Source: Ancylostoma caninum (Eukaryota; Nematoda; Chromadorea; Rhabditida; Ancylostomatidae). Taken from it: a stretch of 64,000 nt of DNA. The position numbers and the translations under genes were made by a program. Where the stretch lies: contig JBAJFG010000604.1 in assembly GCA_037903475.1 (NCBI GenBank), forward strand, positions 1,049,001-1,113,000, written 5' to 3'. The notes under the pieces are model-generated. The model ran no database searches. It was not told where the DNA came from and saw only the letters and a list, made by a program, of their open reading frames with translations. Shown here one piece after another: positions 41,186 to 54,616 of this stretch (positions are counted from its first letter, which is position 1; every line of letters starts with the position of its first letter).

Positions 41186-42159
41186 TTTTCCTTGAAATTT
41201 TGGGATCGCATGAGCACAATGTTGCACTTTTAACAATAACGGGGTAGTGAGGAACATTTAACCTATTGGCGACTGCGTGGCTCACTCGTGAGCCACGCCT
41301 TTTTTGCATGGTACAGTTTGAGGGATCACCGGGCCCGAAGGATGTCAGCGGTTTTCTGCCTTTGATGAAGGAGCGTTCCCTCGAAAGCAGCGGTACCGGT
41401 AGATGATCAAGACTCAACTCTGCACCCGTAGTGATGATTTCTGAAATTTTGCATGGAGAGCTATTCGGGATGCAGATCACGAATTCTGCATCCATTTAGC
41501 AAACTATTATAAGGAAATATGGTAGGTCGATGCAGAAACTGCACACATGTATTGCACAGACAAGGCCACAACTTTTATCGCAGTGATTCAAGCAGGATGC
41601 GAAAACTTATCGAGATCAGCATTGTCAACTTCACGGACGTCTCGTATCTGTTCGTCGTCAGTGCACTTGTAAACGATCAGTCGGGAATTATTCAGTGTGA
41701 TAAAATTACATGATGCTGCCAGCTTTGTCAGCCGTTTTCCTTCATCTCTTGGGAATTTAAACGAGAAATAAATTCAACTTGACAAAGAAAGGAAATTCGA
41801 GATGAGGCGGATGACAGCCGCTACGAATACTTCCACGACATGTTCGTATAAATAAGAGCTGATCCATTGATCTATGCATACTAAATCTAGAGTTGTTTAG
41901 GGCTGTTATAAAGCTTTTGGGAAACATCCGGGTTCAGGCAACGTGAAGGTGTACCCTTTTAGAAGTAACTCTCCTGTTCATCCCAGCAACGGCCGGGTGA
42001 GGTGTTTCAGACGAATTGGTGAGTGCGTCGCTCAGTTGTCGCCCAACCAGACCGCTTAAATACTTATGCGATTTGTACGTGGCGCAGCACGCAAAAACGT
42101 CGTTTTCCAGTTTCGGATCGAAATGCAATAACAAGTCACGAACGCTTCATAGACAATCA
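41186..42159. other. 3' flank of the Ly6-like gene; no other gene seen
   Basis: No supported feature. Confidence 0.4.
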
Positions 42160-42165
42160 TTTATT
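42160..42165 (-). terminator. Candidate polyadenylation signal of the Ly6-like gene
   Basis: AATAAA on the minus strand, about 215 bp after the stop codon at 42379-42381. Confidence 0.4.
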
Positions 42166-42378
42166 TTACACCTGTATGTACAACCAACATAAAACGTGAG
42201 ATAATAAGTAAAGCTGTCAAAAACACCAAAAAAATCTCTGTCAAAAGTGAACAACATCAAGCACATTTACTGCCTTTTAAGTATAAATCATCACAGGGTG
42301 AAATCAACGGCACTCTTAAAGAGTAGCAGCTGTACCAGAACAAGATGTAAAGCATCATAAAATTAGATTATGAAGTTG

Positions 42379-45300
42379 TTAAATGTACCGATAGAGAAGG
42401 AACAGAAAAACAGCCAGCATAGGTACTGAGTACGTCGACAACGCGGACGAGTTGCATAGGTTCCCGGAGCAGCAACAGATGAATCCGAGATTCGGGATGG
42501 ATTCGCACGCTTCAAAGACTCGATATGTTTGACAGATGGAGGAGACGCCGGTACCATCGCAGTACCTGACCTGGAAGCAGCGTATGATAGAAGGGCCAGC
42601 ACGTTCATGACCCGCATAGAAATTTCAATGCGTAGAATTTGGAAGGGGGGGGACGAGTATCTCAACCACAAATGAGCTGAACGAATGGACTCTACTCAAA
42701 TGGATGGGCTAGACTTCTCGTCTTTTTCTAACCATGGGGAGTTAGTGTTGCTGAATAGAAATGAATGCGTTCTTATAAAGATGCTCGTTTGAGTATCATT
42801 CGGGCGCACATAGGGGTTTTGGGAGGGCGGGGGAGGGGGGTGGCAAAAGTTACCACAGCACGTCTGATGCGTTGTTACCTTGTAACCACATGCCATGTTT
42901 TTGCATAAAGCTGCATATTCTTAAACACTACAATTTTTCAATAATTTTTTAAAACATTTTTGACAAAGTACTGCCTAATGGCTGTAACTCATGCTTCTAA
43001 AAATGTATTATCTCCAAAAAGTCATGACCAGTTGAAAAAAGAACAATGCTTTCCCAGAAATTGGCTTGGATAACAAAGTCAAGCCTTTTTTCTCGCGAGA
43101 GCCACGATCGACCATCGGTAGGAAAACTGGTAGGACCTGCTCATTTTTAACCTATATGCCAGTGGAAAAAGTTTTTCAAAACGAAACGGGTACACAGAGG
43201 CTACTGCAGAAGCACGGAGTAGTCGGATTTCTTCTTTCATCTTCTTCCCTCTTTTGCCAGACCGATTTCATTAAAGAACATGTAGGATAAATATTTTTTT
43301 TCAACCGATTGCGAAAGAAGCCCCTCAACGAGTAGTGGAATTTCCAATCAAGGATACAATATCTCTAATAGGTGTGCAGCACGAAAGCAGCCCAAACGGC
43401 GTAATTGCTCGAGTAGAAACCTTACCAGCAACGGTTCCCAGTAAGCATGTACTGCCGAAGAGACGTAAGCTTGAGCTGCACAGTTATCAGAGATGGAGCG
43501 AGATATTTTAAAAAATGAGTTCTAAAAAACTGCTCGGAAGCAGAAATCTTAGCCTTAGCCCAGGAATACCTTTTTACTTTCTATTACAGAAAAAAGTATG
43601 GAGACTCGTGTTGCAAAAATAACTGAAAAGACTCTACAGTAACTGATTTTTCCTTTGTTCGTTGGAGTCAGGAATGAGCAAACGCATCCCTTGGCCCGTA
43701 TAGGCATACAAGGGCCAGATTTCTTTTGAATTTTGTGATTCTTCGAACTTCGACAGGTTTCGTTCATCTCTTTATTCCTTTTTGTGAGAGTTGGTTCCCT
43801 TATTGTCTACTACTTCGACCGTTCCTTTTACATTTATTATTTCGACTGTTCTTATGCAAATGCTGTTATTGTATTGCACTCTTTCACAAGGCAAAAGATT
43901 TTTCTTCACCTCGATGACTTCGACAAAAACCACAAAATTAGCAGCCAATCGCTGAGCTGAAAAACTCGCTCAGAGTCCCTCAAATCGTCGAGCCAAAAGT
44001 GTCGAGAGGAAGGTTAAGTTTGACGGACGAGACGTTGCGTAAAGTGTACGAATGTCAGTTAAAGCCATCCTTGGCGTCGCTCACAATAAGGAGATTTGCA
44101 TGGCAATGAATGGGCGCGCCACGGCTTCGTCGCTCCGACGCGCGTCCCCGGAACCACCAACCACAACGCCCTTCAACGAGCTTACGTCCGGTGAACCCTG
44201 ACTCCATACCCGATAACAAGTCTAAAGCGAGCCCGCGAGGCAACAGGATCCTCGTGAACGATTGGTCGGATCGTTGAAGGGGGTGTATCTGCATCCTCTG
44301 CATAAATATCCCCATGTTTTTAACACATATGGTCCGTAGCGTATGCATAGGGTGTCTCAACACGAAAACTATGCACTTTGTGCAGCGATACGACCCCCCA
44401 TTGTTGTGCACGCGTAAGGAGATACTCCGCGAAAGAGGAAATCAAATATGAGCGGTGAGGTGAGGACACGTGCGATCATATGTCCATCAAAAGGTCGTAG
44501 TGCCAGCGTCGCCTATATGGATATGCACTATGTGTAGAGGAAAAAACATCTTTACAATGCTCTTGTTCCAATCCACTTATCCTCAAACTACAATAGGAAA
44601 TTGTTACCAATTTTTCCAAGTTACAAAATTCTTTTTCATTTTTCTCCTCTAACGTACAAGATTCTCTTCATGTCGTTTTTTTTTTCCTTCCATACTTTGC
44701 TAACTATAATTGATAACTTAACACCTTTGGTTCTTTGTGGGTTCAAAGAATGCCCACATAAATCATGCGCTTAATCGCATTCTGATGATTTTCCAGCAAA
44801 TTTTGGTTAAAATTTGCGTGACTCGTGCGCTCTCAGAGCGGCAAGCAGATGTCGTTTTGATTTCTTTTCGATTTTCTCCTGGCTTTTGTAAGAACTTCAA
44901 ACAAGATCTGCTTACTTTCCCGCCGCATTCCTCACAACTTTCCAAAAAGCTCTCGATGGAATAGCGAGTATTTTTGCATGGACTCTAATAAATACGTACG
45001 AGACGAATGAGAGGCCTTGACTCAGATGTCATTCCTAATTTGGGTTTCCTCATCTGCTAAGTAGACTTGTTCAGAGCTTTACTTCCTCAAGCGGATTAAA
45101 CGGATGGAAGGGATGACCGAGTTTTTACTTTACTTGTTTTCTGTATTTTTTCCTAAAAAAGAGCAAAAGACTGGATAAAAATGTGCTTTATTGAATCCCA
45201 TCCACATTTCTCCCATGTGGTCACTTTTCTCAAGTTTTCAGCAAAAGGGTAGTTTAGAAATCGGATGTTCTAAGCTGAGAAAACTTCATAGCGTTTGAGA

Positions 45301-46166
45301 TTCGGAGGGACAAACACAGCAAATCCAACTTGGCACAATACACTTATTATGGAAATCCTCAAATCTCGGGGGGATGACTTCAGAGCCTAGTCACTCCTAG
45401 AGTGAGCGGAACTCTTCTCTTGCTTGGTCTTGACAACGGTTCAGTCAACTGGAAACGTTCTAAAAGCGTAACCATTCGTAGCGTTCTAAAAAGCAAAACC
45501 ATTCGTAATATGCGCACCGGAGATGAGCAGAAGTATTGCCTAAGACTGGAAGTTCGGAAGCTATAGGAAATCCGAAGTTTGGCAAAATTTTGAGATATAA
45601 AAAGCACGACTTGACGTCATTCAACCACTGCCAATCCTCCAGTAGTATAAAAGCCAGACACCCACATAACGAAGTAATCGGGGAACTTCCGAAGTTCCGA
45701 AACCGGGATCCTGCTCATCCCTGGTCTTCACCTATTGACGGACAGAACTAGAAGGACCGGTAGATTTGGAAAATCCACTTTCACCGCCATAAACAAAGCC
45801 CACCGCTAAGAGCAATTACGCAGCACAGCCCTTTTTTGAGTTGACAGATTCAATGAAACAGCTCAGCGCCTAAACAAACACCTCGACGGCTAAGGGTCCG
45901 GCTCGACAAGTGCAGGATAATCGCCGCGAGGCGATCTGTGTACGCTGATTGAGGAGCATCCGAGTCAAGTGGTCACACTTGACTCGGACGAAATGGCACA
46001 CATCCATGTCCGAATAGTTAGCCAAACCCACCGTATCGAATCCGAGCGTTTGTTTGATGCAGCTCAGCGCCGGACATTCGATCACTTGCAGTTGACTGCC
46101 AGAATAACACTGGATCGCGGAGCCCAACAGTAGCGAGGACAGAAATGTCAATATTCGCAGCCACAT
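42379..46166 (-). CDS. Secreted GPI-type Ly6/uPAR (three-finger) domain protein, two exons
   Basis: Exon 1 (46032-46166, 45 codons) reads MWLRILTFLSSLLLGSA, a clear signal peptide, then I-Q-C-Y-S-G-S-Q-L-Q-V-I-E-C-P-A-L-S-C-I-K-Q-T. It ends at ACG/GTGGGT. Exon 2 (42379-42570, 63 codons and stop) follows the acceptor GCTTCCAG. It reads YCDGTGVSSICQTY, then C-E-S-I-P-N-L-G-F-I-C-C-C-S-G-N-L-C-N and a hydrophobic tail, S-V-P-M-L-A-V-F-L-F-L-L-Y. The C-C-x-x-x-L-C-N ending and ten-Cys pattern fit the three-finger fold. The hydrophobic tail suggests a GPI anchor at the cell surface. The total is 108 residues, usual for the family, joined in phase 0 across a 3461-bp intron (42571-46031) that is otherwise empty of recognised genes. 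A TTCCAG acceptor ends one base before the start ATG, so the mRNA may be trans-spliced. Ligand and role are unknown. Confidence 0.88.
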
Positions 46167-46445
46167 CCTGGAACACTGGAACAATTTTGTGACAGGGGAA
46201 GGAAAGTGCGGCACGGCACGAGTTCACATTTTTCCGTGGATCAGAACAAAAAACACAAAGAGGCTAATAATTCAACGTCAGGAAAAGTTCAAATTGCTGC
46301 TAAAAACACTGTACAAACGACTTTGCAGCACTGAAAAGAATGCATGTAGCAGTTAACCTCAATTTAATCCCATTTACTCCGACCCTTTCATAAGAAGCAC
46401 TACCAAGTGACAGTTAGTCATTCGAATTCAAGCAAGAGGTTTTGT

Positions 46446-46595
46446 CCAGAGCTAGAATTCATGGACGTATAACAGAGCAAAACCAGGTTAGCTAACCACA
46501 CTTCGAATCCTGCGTCTTCTAACAATAGTCTATGTGACAACTGACCAAGCTAAGCACGTCCGTCTTTTAGCTTTTCATAAACCCCAGCCAAGAAT
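46446..46595. mobile_element. Dispersed TIR MITE, copy
   Basis: It starts AGAGCTAGAATTCATGGACG and ends in a mirror (GCTTTTCATAAACCCCAGCC). Inner words GGTTAGCTAACCA, CGAATCCTGCGTCTTCTA and GACCAAGCTAA align with the copies at 56076-56232 and 62148-62282. Non-coding. It lies just upstream of the Ly6-like gene. Confidence 0.6.
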
Positions 46596-49500
46596 TCCAC
46601 AAAACTTGTTGAGGATCGAGGTGGGAGAGCTACGATATTGGATGAATGAATGCAACATTGCTGCTAGTCCGGCGAAAAAAAAAGACGTGGCAAGTCAATC
46701 CCCTGCACTGTTGTACATCTCTCAAGAACGAACCTACTCAATTTTTCAGAAACAGGTAACCTAACATTTTCAGGGAAGGTACATCTCATTTCCACGGCAA
46801 GCTAACAATGGATGACCTTCTCAGTTATTTATTTATTCATTAATTTATTTAACCATGAACACCATGTGCTATTGTGATTAGTTAGTGCAGTGGCGAGTAA
46901 AATGTGGCATCAGCAGCTAAATGCAATTGAAAAACCAAAAAAGGCAAAAAATGTAAGCTTGGATATGCTTAGATACAAAAGGAAATGAATGCGATTCTCA
47001 CTGTCAAAACTATCCATGAAGAAGAACCTCTGGAACATGCTGTACATAGACGAGATCCGCTGTGCGTAATCTAATTCTAGGTTCCAGTTTTATTTCCTCA
47101 ACTGAAAAAAATTTCCAAATCCTACTAAGAACCTATGGTAATGAGCTCAAAGTTGAGTTACAGTACTAAAATGTCCATCTAAACAGTTCATGGTTGGAAG
47201 ATGCATCGCATCGATGACTGCTATGGAGCCTCGCTCTAGAAGGCTCCGCATAGACATTACTTTCGGAAAGCAGAGCTTTCAGGAGAAGAAGAGCCAAGGA
47301 TGTAGAGGTAACGCTAATGGATGAAGGTACTAGACTCTTGTCGCAAAAAAAACAGGTCCTGTGCCAAATGTCCCTTCAATGTTGATGTTGAAAAAAAGAA
47401 CAATAGAATCTGAATTTGAGGAGCCTGATGTTTTTGCTTCAAATTAGGCTTTCTTTCGTAGGGGTCGTTTTTCTAAAAGAAAGCAACGCTACGTGTCTGC
47501 ACCAATCATTTTTATTTTATCTCCTTAAATTTTATTTTCGTTTTTAAATAATTTTTAAATGCCTTTATCTGAGCCAAAGTTGAAACTTCACCACTGAAGG
47601 GTTGAATCAAGTGTCGATGCTACTAAAATTAATGTCAGCTGTCAACACAGTTGTATAGTGTTGAGCCACCCACTCTTTTGAGATTGAATCTTTCTTCAGT
47701 TCCAAGTCCATCATTCATAGAAACTACATTGTAAAGACCGACCAGTGTCCTTGTGGAAATTACGGGATTATTGCTCAAATTTTGCCTGGTAAGACCGGTT
47801 CATGTGGGAAATTGCACCAAAATTTGAGAAATTAGGAAATTTGCCGCGATATCGTTGCTACCATTCCGCTCAAATTCAGTTTTATTCTCGATTTTTCACT
47901 ATGGGAGAAAATCTCCGCGAGAAAAATCGAGATGTTTGAGAACAAATTGAAGGAGAAAGAATGGAAAAAAGAGAAGAGGAAATGAAGAAACTAGGCTCGA
48001 TTAGCCATCTGTGTAGATTATTTTCTCTCTCTTTTTTTTCTTTACTATGTAACTCATCTCTATTTCCAGATAACAAAATTGCTAGATAACCAGTGCCTTT
48101 GGCGTTGATTGCAATCAAAGACCACATCCGCAAAAGAAAGGATTCACTCTTATGGTTTCTCCATCGCAGTGAGAAAAAAGCCACCAATTCTTTTCTGGAG
48201 ATGCTACTCCCTAATGATCCACATGTATCATTATGCGGTGCAGCCAGTGGCTGTCGTAGAGGAAAGGAATAAGACCGAAACAGTAAGATAGGAGGAACAA
48301 TGGAGTCTCAGCCAGAAAGTGGTTTATACAGCACGGAATTCTATAATCTGCAGCCTAGAGCTTTAACAACAATAACCACAACAGCTTTAAGGATAACTCT
48401 TTATTTGTGCAAAAAAGTAAGTATTTGAAGATAATAACCTGCCCCACCTACTCAACTCCTCACACTCTGAATAGAATCAGAGTACTTCGATTTATTTTTT
48501 CTTACCTTCCTGCTGATAATGAGATAACGTAGAACTCATATCAATTCATGGATTTTGAAAAGGTAAGTAGAACCAGGAATCGCTCATAACGTGAATACCT
48601 TTTTACAGGGAAACTCAGACGGAAAGCAGTAGTTACTAGAGTGGGATGGAGTACAATGCTTTAATGTGCACTCCAATTAGAATTGCAAAATAGGGTCATT
48701 TTGATACAAACGAGTGTGTTTTGCGTTTCATGAATCGAAGTAACTTAGCCTGCGGTAGATCCTGAGTAGTCAAAAAGAACAAAGAGCTGCAATTTACCCA
48801 TCCTTACGAAATTAGCAGTCGCATTTTTCTGTGCACGAAAGAAAAACCATATTCCAAGCGCTTGTTTTATCCTTTCTAAGGATCTCGCATATCGGGCGCA
48901 GTGCAAATTTGAAGCTACATACTGCTGCTTTGCAGTAGGTTTTATTCGCGTCCCTTGCTAGGAAAATTATGAAACTCGCCCATGTCCATTGAGTGAACCA
49001 CAACTTCTGCAGCTGCTCCCACCAAATGGAATGATTATGATTTTCATTATCGCATTTATTCATTTCACCCATCATAGAGGTGGACCAAAACACCGAGAGA
49101 AGAACAAGATACACGTGACCAGCTGAAATAAAGAAATTAAAAATAAACAAAACGTATTTGATTAAATGTTTCTGTGTAGGAATTCTGTAGCTAAAACGAA
49201 TTCAACTCGCGTCTTCGTCCTTACTTAGGAGACTTAGAAACCGTGTTCTGCATCGGTATGCATGGATTCTGAATGAAATCGGGACGGGTTTTCCGTGGAT
49301 TTTGCACGGGATTCGCATCGTATTTGGAGACGCATGGATTCGGCGGGGAAATGCATGGGTGTGTATGGGTTTTGTTGGCCATTGCTGGTATAGAACTACT
49401 GATTTTAAGAAGACGTTCTTTGCACGAATACGCATGTCCTAATCGTGGGACTTGCATCTTTCTGGCTCATGCAAAGCATGACTCCTAGGTTTTGTTAGTA

Positions 49501-51181
49501 CAATATGGCCTCTTGGTTTCCTACCGGTTCAACCACTTCACCACTCCAACTTCTTCACGAGACATGGAAGATCGCGAATTTCATGCGGGCCCTCACGGCG
49601 ATGCTTGATTGCGCAGCGGCATGGAGTACTAATGATGTACGGACAGAGTGGAGCGGAATAATGGAGGACAGGAGTCGCGACGAGGGTGGGGCTGGAGAGT
49701 GCGACATCGCGACGAAATTAAGTGCGCGCTGCGAGGCGACGCCGAACGACGGGCGGACAAGATGGTGCGACGGTGGCCGGCGGATCGGTGGCGAACGAAA
49801 CGACACGAGGACACACCCACAAAACACAATAAACTTCCCTCGTCCGGGCAAGAAATTGATCCCGTAAAGTCGCCTCGTATTCGCGCAATTATTAGATTAT
49901 GCCAAGTAGGACGAGCTGAATGCGACATGAGCTGCAGAAAAACTGAATTTGCACTCAGAAAAAAAAACATCCCGTTTCTCCATGGTCATTTCGCTCAATG
50001 ATTTCGGAATTCAAACCCAATGATTTTGGAATGAGAACAATCCATCCCGTGCGTGTTGGAGAAATCCATTTAAAGTCATAAAAGCGAATTTTACTCACTA
50101 GCTTTTTAGGTCCTTTTCTTTTCGACACAACTTCCTTGCACTGAAGCAAATAAGTAATTAAAAAACAAAACTAAGTAGAAGTAAATAAGACCCTTTCGAG
50201 AACTTATTGTGAAACTTAAAAGTAACAGTGAACAAGAATAAGTACTTCTCAACCATACTTCTCAACCAATCATTACGAACAACCTCTCAGAGTAAAAAAA
50301 TAGCCATTCCAGTCCATTTATTTTCCTTCTAATCCTTCCAAGTGCAGCTGGCTCAGGCCTTGCAAAATAATGGATTGCACTGCTATCGGAATGCTTTCCC
50401 TTTTGCATGCTGGTAATTCATACCTGACGTGACGTCCTCTTAAGCACTTCCTACGGAATTTTCCTTCGATAGCCGTTCTCCTAGAGTAGTGCTCACAACG
50501 TTTATCACTACGTTCTCAATTTTTTTGGATGTTTACTTGGAGTGTTGACGTTCATGCTCTCTTTGGTGTGCTACAAATAAAATAAATAAATTAATAGTCT
50601 CTATGGAACAAGGAGTAGAGATTTTACAGTACCACATTTGAAAAACAAAGAGGGGATATCTATACCCACTTGTAGGGTGAGCAGTACTGTTGCATAAAAC
50701 ATTAAAAGCAGCACCCACCGAAATTTTATGTCTGAGATTTTGATCGTTTTCGAATCTTAACAACTGTCTCAACAATTCTACGAAAGAATAGCACGAAAAA
50801 CTCAACCGTTTCTGAGATGTAACGAGTTGAAAGTCCAAGATCCTGGATTTGCGGGATCAGCGTGGGGTCGTTCGATCGAGTTGTAGCGGCAACGGACTGT
50901 CGCTGTCAGCTGATCAAGTGGGCACCCATTTCTTTACTTGTAATTATAAAGCTCTTTTTTCATTCCTTAGCTCCCCCTTTTTTGTATTACCTGCCACAGC
51001 AATATTTTCTACTTGTTACTTACTACAAATCCACTTGTTTAGTTACTAGTGTTGCCCAGTTTTATCACTTATTTCAACGTCGAATTCTTTCATTGTATTG
51101 GGATCATTTTAGAATTCATTATTGTTTTTGCGATATATCGACTAAATATACAATCCTTTTCATGATTTGTTTTCTTTCCTT
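46596..51181. other. About 4.6 kb without a confident gene
   Basis: Possible small plus-strand intron: ATGGATTTTGAAAAG/GTAAGTAG near 48548-48562, spliced to TTTTTACAG/GGAAACTC near 48608, would give a short C-terminal peptide ending at TAG. On the minus strand, a hydrophobic exon (A-G-H-V-Y-L-V-L-L-S-V-F-W-S-T-S-M-M) follows a perfect TTTATTTCAG acceptor near 49123. Neither is supported enough to name. Repeated CATGGATTCGG-like words at 49250-49380 create spurious frames. Confidence 0.35.
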
Positions 51182-51442
51182 AGCCCCAGATACACTGCAA
51201 AGCAAAAGAGCGATTTTGCCAACAAAACAGCTGACAAAGAAGGCAGTGATATCAACTTTTTTTGGATCGATCCACATGCGACAGGTCGGGCAACTCGGCC
51301 CAACCTACTCGAAAGCGATGAGCGACAGGTTCCAGAAAACGGGGATTTTGAATGTTTCGACTGTTTTCGGCATTGTAGCAGTGTTCAGCGCATGCGGTTA
51401 CCCCCCGTTGTGCTGAAATCTCGATGTAGAAAATTTCCGCAG
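51182..51442 (+). CDS. Candidate exon of an unknown gene
   Basis: It follows a strong acceptor (TTTCTTTCCTTAG) and reads P-R-Y-T-A-K-Q-K-S-D-F-A-N-K-T-A-D-K, then DINFFWIDPHATGRATRPNL, then NGDFECFDCFRH. It ends at CCGCAG/GTGCTG, or at a stop ten bases later. The composition is charged and protein-like. A second overlapping frame is also open, so the frame choice is uncertain. I do not recognise a family, and no adjoining exon was found. Confidence 0.3.
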
Positions 51443-51454
51443 GTGCTGCTTTAA

Positions 51455-52878
51455 ACCAAACATTGTACGTATATTATTTATTTTTTAGTTGAATACAATG
51501 CTCTTTTGCTGCGCAATTCCCAGCAGTCCTATTGTACAATACTTTTGAATGAACCCTGCAAAATAAGATCATGAAGTACTTTTCATTACGTCTTTATGTA
51601 GTGATAATATCAAAACTGTCGTTTTTTTTAAATTTCCCAGTGGAAACATCAATAGGAGAACTTTCAGAGATGCCTAGCCTACAGAGTCATGACGTCATTG
51701 CAAATTCAGTTGTGAACCACTTCAACATCTTCGATAGGTGATGGAAAGCCATATTTGAGGTCCGGTTGGAAGCACTTTCTAACCTTTGGCACGGCCGAAG
51801 TCAGCAAAAATAGTTGAAAAGAAGAAAAAAACTAATATTCAAATGCTGAGCGAAGGAATGCTACGTATATGTTTGGTCTTTCAGAGGAATGTCCACATTC
51901 AAGTGAAGTAATGACAGGGATATAATTATAGTAAATCGTTGATGGCTAATGATGCCAACAGAACTCGGCGGCTGAGTGACACACCTCAACTGAGACTTGT
52001 GTAAAAAGGAAAAGAAAGAATGAAAGGACCAATGCGCATCGAGGGTTAATATAAAAGAATAATGGTTCTGAAGAGCATATCACCACAGAACAGAAGAGCT
52101 TGCATGGTTGTTGCGTCTAAGAGGAGATAGTGAAGCGTAGTCATATTCGAGAAAATAATGCTTCGAAGAATGCTTCCAAAGATGTTTGAAACAGATGTCG
52201 ATCTATTAAAATAAAAGACTTGAATCATGAGCTATTACCACAGAATTCTAGGATTCTATGAGGACTAGCACGCCCCATCTGCCAGTCCTTTCATGAATAC
52301 TTTCTCTTTTGTCTTAGGCCGCCCTTTAGCAGAGAAAATTAAGTAAAAAGATGATTTCATACATAAAGTAATTATGCAGTTTGTAACTCTAGTCATGTCC
52401 GGCAAATGTTTTCTCCAGGGGAAAGTTTAGATTGACAATATGTCCAAAAAAAGCGCGGAAAAAGCTTTCAGCCGATTTCTAAGGCAAATCAACATTCCCA
52501 ACTTTGGATTTTTTCCGAGATTTGAAACTGAGACGTGCTTTGGAAATCCAGTGTATAATACTTGGGGATCTATAAAATAGGATTTCCACTCAAGTCTTAT
52601 GGCTCGAGTCCATGGCTAGCAAGGAGAGCACAGAAATTGCAGTAAAAAGAAAATTGTGAATAGAAAATGCCTCATGAGGAAAACCATCTTTTCCTTTCCG
52701 CCACCGCTAACCACATGTAGTGTCGTTAAATATGAGTGAAAGAAGCTGGCGAAGCTGATGTTCTGGTTCTCAATCCTGTTTGAATCGAATTGTGCTTTGA
52801 GTAGGCCAGTGGAAGCTTCAATAGAGCCCCAACACATAGTACATATTAAGTTATTTTCATTTCTGAGTGCTCATCCCA
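51455..52878. other. No supported gene
   Basis: AT-rich DNA with only short frames. No repeat structure seen. Confidence 0.4.
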
Positions 52879-52886
52879 GTGCTTAG

Positions 52887-53166
52887 CAGTGGCGGACGCA
52901 GGGGGGGGCGGGGGGGGGGGGGCCCCCCCCCCCGAGAATGGGTCGCCAAATTTTCGAAATTACTTTACAATACAAACAAAAATCTTGTGTTAGTTTATTT
53001 TTAATTGTTTATTTTTATTATTATTTTTAATATATTTTTTATTTATTGTTTATTATTATAATTAATATTACTATTAATTTTATTTTCCGTCTGGGTCCCC
53101 AAAACGGCGAGACCCCACTTTTCTTCCCACGCCCCCCCTCCCGCCCACTTTCTGCGTCCGCCACTG
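52887..53166. mobile_element. hAT-type MITE (280 bp) with 8-bp target duplication
   Basis: The ends are CAGTGGCGGACGCAG and CTGCGTCCGCCACTG, exact inverted repeats of the form seen in hAT elements (CAGTGGCGGA...). The flanking direct repeat GTGCTTAG is at 52879-52886 and 53167-53174, 8 bp as expected for hAT. Inside are a long G-run then C-run (about 52901-52933) and an AT-rich core. Non-coding. Confidence 0.95.
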
Positions 53167-53174
53167 GTGCTTAG

Positions 53175-54488
53175 ATATCTATTTCTCTCGTTTTTTTCTA
53201 GTGTTCGCCTTCTAACTTTTGTTTAAAGACCTGTTGCCTTCATCTCATGATGTAAATAAATGAATAAACATCGCCAAGAATTCTGTAGTGCATAATGGTG
53301 AGTGTAATAAATACGTATGTGACCACAAATGTTTGTATGATAATGGTGTTATGAGCTATGGTATCCTAGCACTAGTGATGAAGACGGAAGAAAAGGAAGT
53401 GGGTTCTTGGCGGGAGGACGGTGCAGACAACGAAAAAAAAGGGGGGGAGGTGGTTAGCTCAAAATAAATAATAAATCGGCAAGTTTATTGAAGCCTTCAA
53501 AAAATTATTTTGCAACATAGACTAGTGAAAATGAGCAAATTAGGAGATTGTTTCTAGAATGATGAACTAAAAATGAGAATTTTCATCTATTGCACTTCTT
53601 AATTATTTTTTACTTGTTCTCGTGGGATGTGCCCGCTCACCCGCCCCTCCACCCTCCTGCTTTTCCCACTGCCGATCACCCGTACATCCAATTCAGAATT
53701 CATTTATAAAATTGAGAAGAAAATTTAGCTGAGGTCAAGTGGATCGAAGCATTCGATTCAGATAGAATATACAGGCTTCTATAATATTTTCGGCAGGGCA
53801 AAGACAATGATTATGAGTAAGAATCGTTTGGAGGAAAGGAATGAGAAAGTGAAAAGAAATCCATAAGACTATAATAATGACAAAATAATACCAGAATTTG
53901 AAGTCTTTGGTCTCGCTGGCGCTAACCAGAATCAAAGCCAAGTCAACTTTGACAGCGAACGCGATTGTTGTGCGTTCGAAGCGCGTCGGTCGCAATCTCT
54001 TCCCGACACGGGGCGGAGTCTGTCGCGCCATGAATAGAGACACGAGGGCGATTAGACACGGTACCCGCGACGGATACCTACTTGAGCCAATTATTGACGC
54101 TGAAAAACCTGCCGCAGGTGTCGGAAACGCGATATGTATACAGGCCTTCGGAAGGGAAGATGTTGAGGAGGAACTTCACAAGGAAGAAGAGCTCTTAGCT
54201 GTGTACTGTATTTAAGATCGAGGAACAATCGATTGATCCAATTAATATTTCAGGACCAGGTTGACGAAGAAGATAAGACCCTACAGCCTGTAGTATCCTC
54301 ATTCCAGACCTGTATGTTTTCTTGTCTCTCTTCTTCGAACATTCAAATTTCCTATTTCACGAAGTCAAGTATCACGAATGTGGCGAGCAAGGTATTTTAC
54401 GCAGGCAAGGGAGGGGAACGGGGTTAATCCCGTGGATCGGTATGGAACATCTATGTTTAAAAGCCATGTCTAATATAATGTCAATGTA
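53175..54488. other. No supported gene
   Basis: A 105-codon plus frame (53898-54215) overlaps an equally open minus frame. No domain was recognised on either. Confidence 0.35.
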
Positions 54489-54616
54489 AACACAGGAATT
54501 CCAAACGAACGTAGACAAAGGTTGGGGCCGCGGCGCGGTTCTCTTGGGCAGAGACATGGACGTTCAACATGCAGGTCCCGACTCTTGTCTGCGTCTGTTT
54601 GGAGTTTCCTGTATGT
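54489..54616. mobile_element. Palindromic GC-rich MITE, copy 2 (internally deleted)
   Basis: The left arm (CAGGAATTCCAAACGAACG, GCCGCGGCGCGGTTCTC, GGGCAGAG) matches 9355-9430. The right end (GTTTGGAGTTTCCTGTATGT) matches the right end of copy 1. The inner part of the right arm is lost. Confidence 0.75.

Noticed and set aside
49202..49490. Paired frames on both strands near 49.2-49.5 kb
   Set aside because: Repeated CATGGATTCGG-type words keep several frames open. No domain or splice structure.
50862..51416. 184-codon plus frame as one protein
   Set aside because: Its first half is low-complexity hydrophobic sequence before a strong acceptor at 51181. A spliced exon in another frame is more protein-like.
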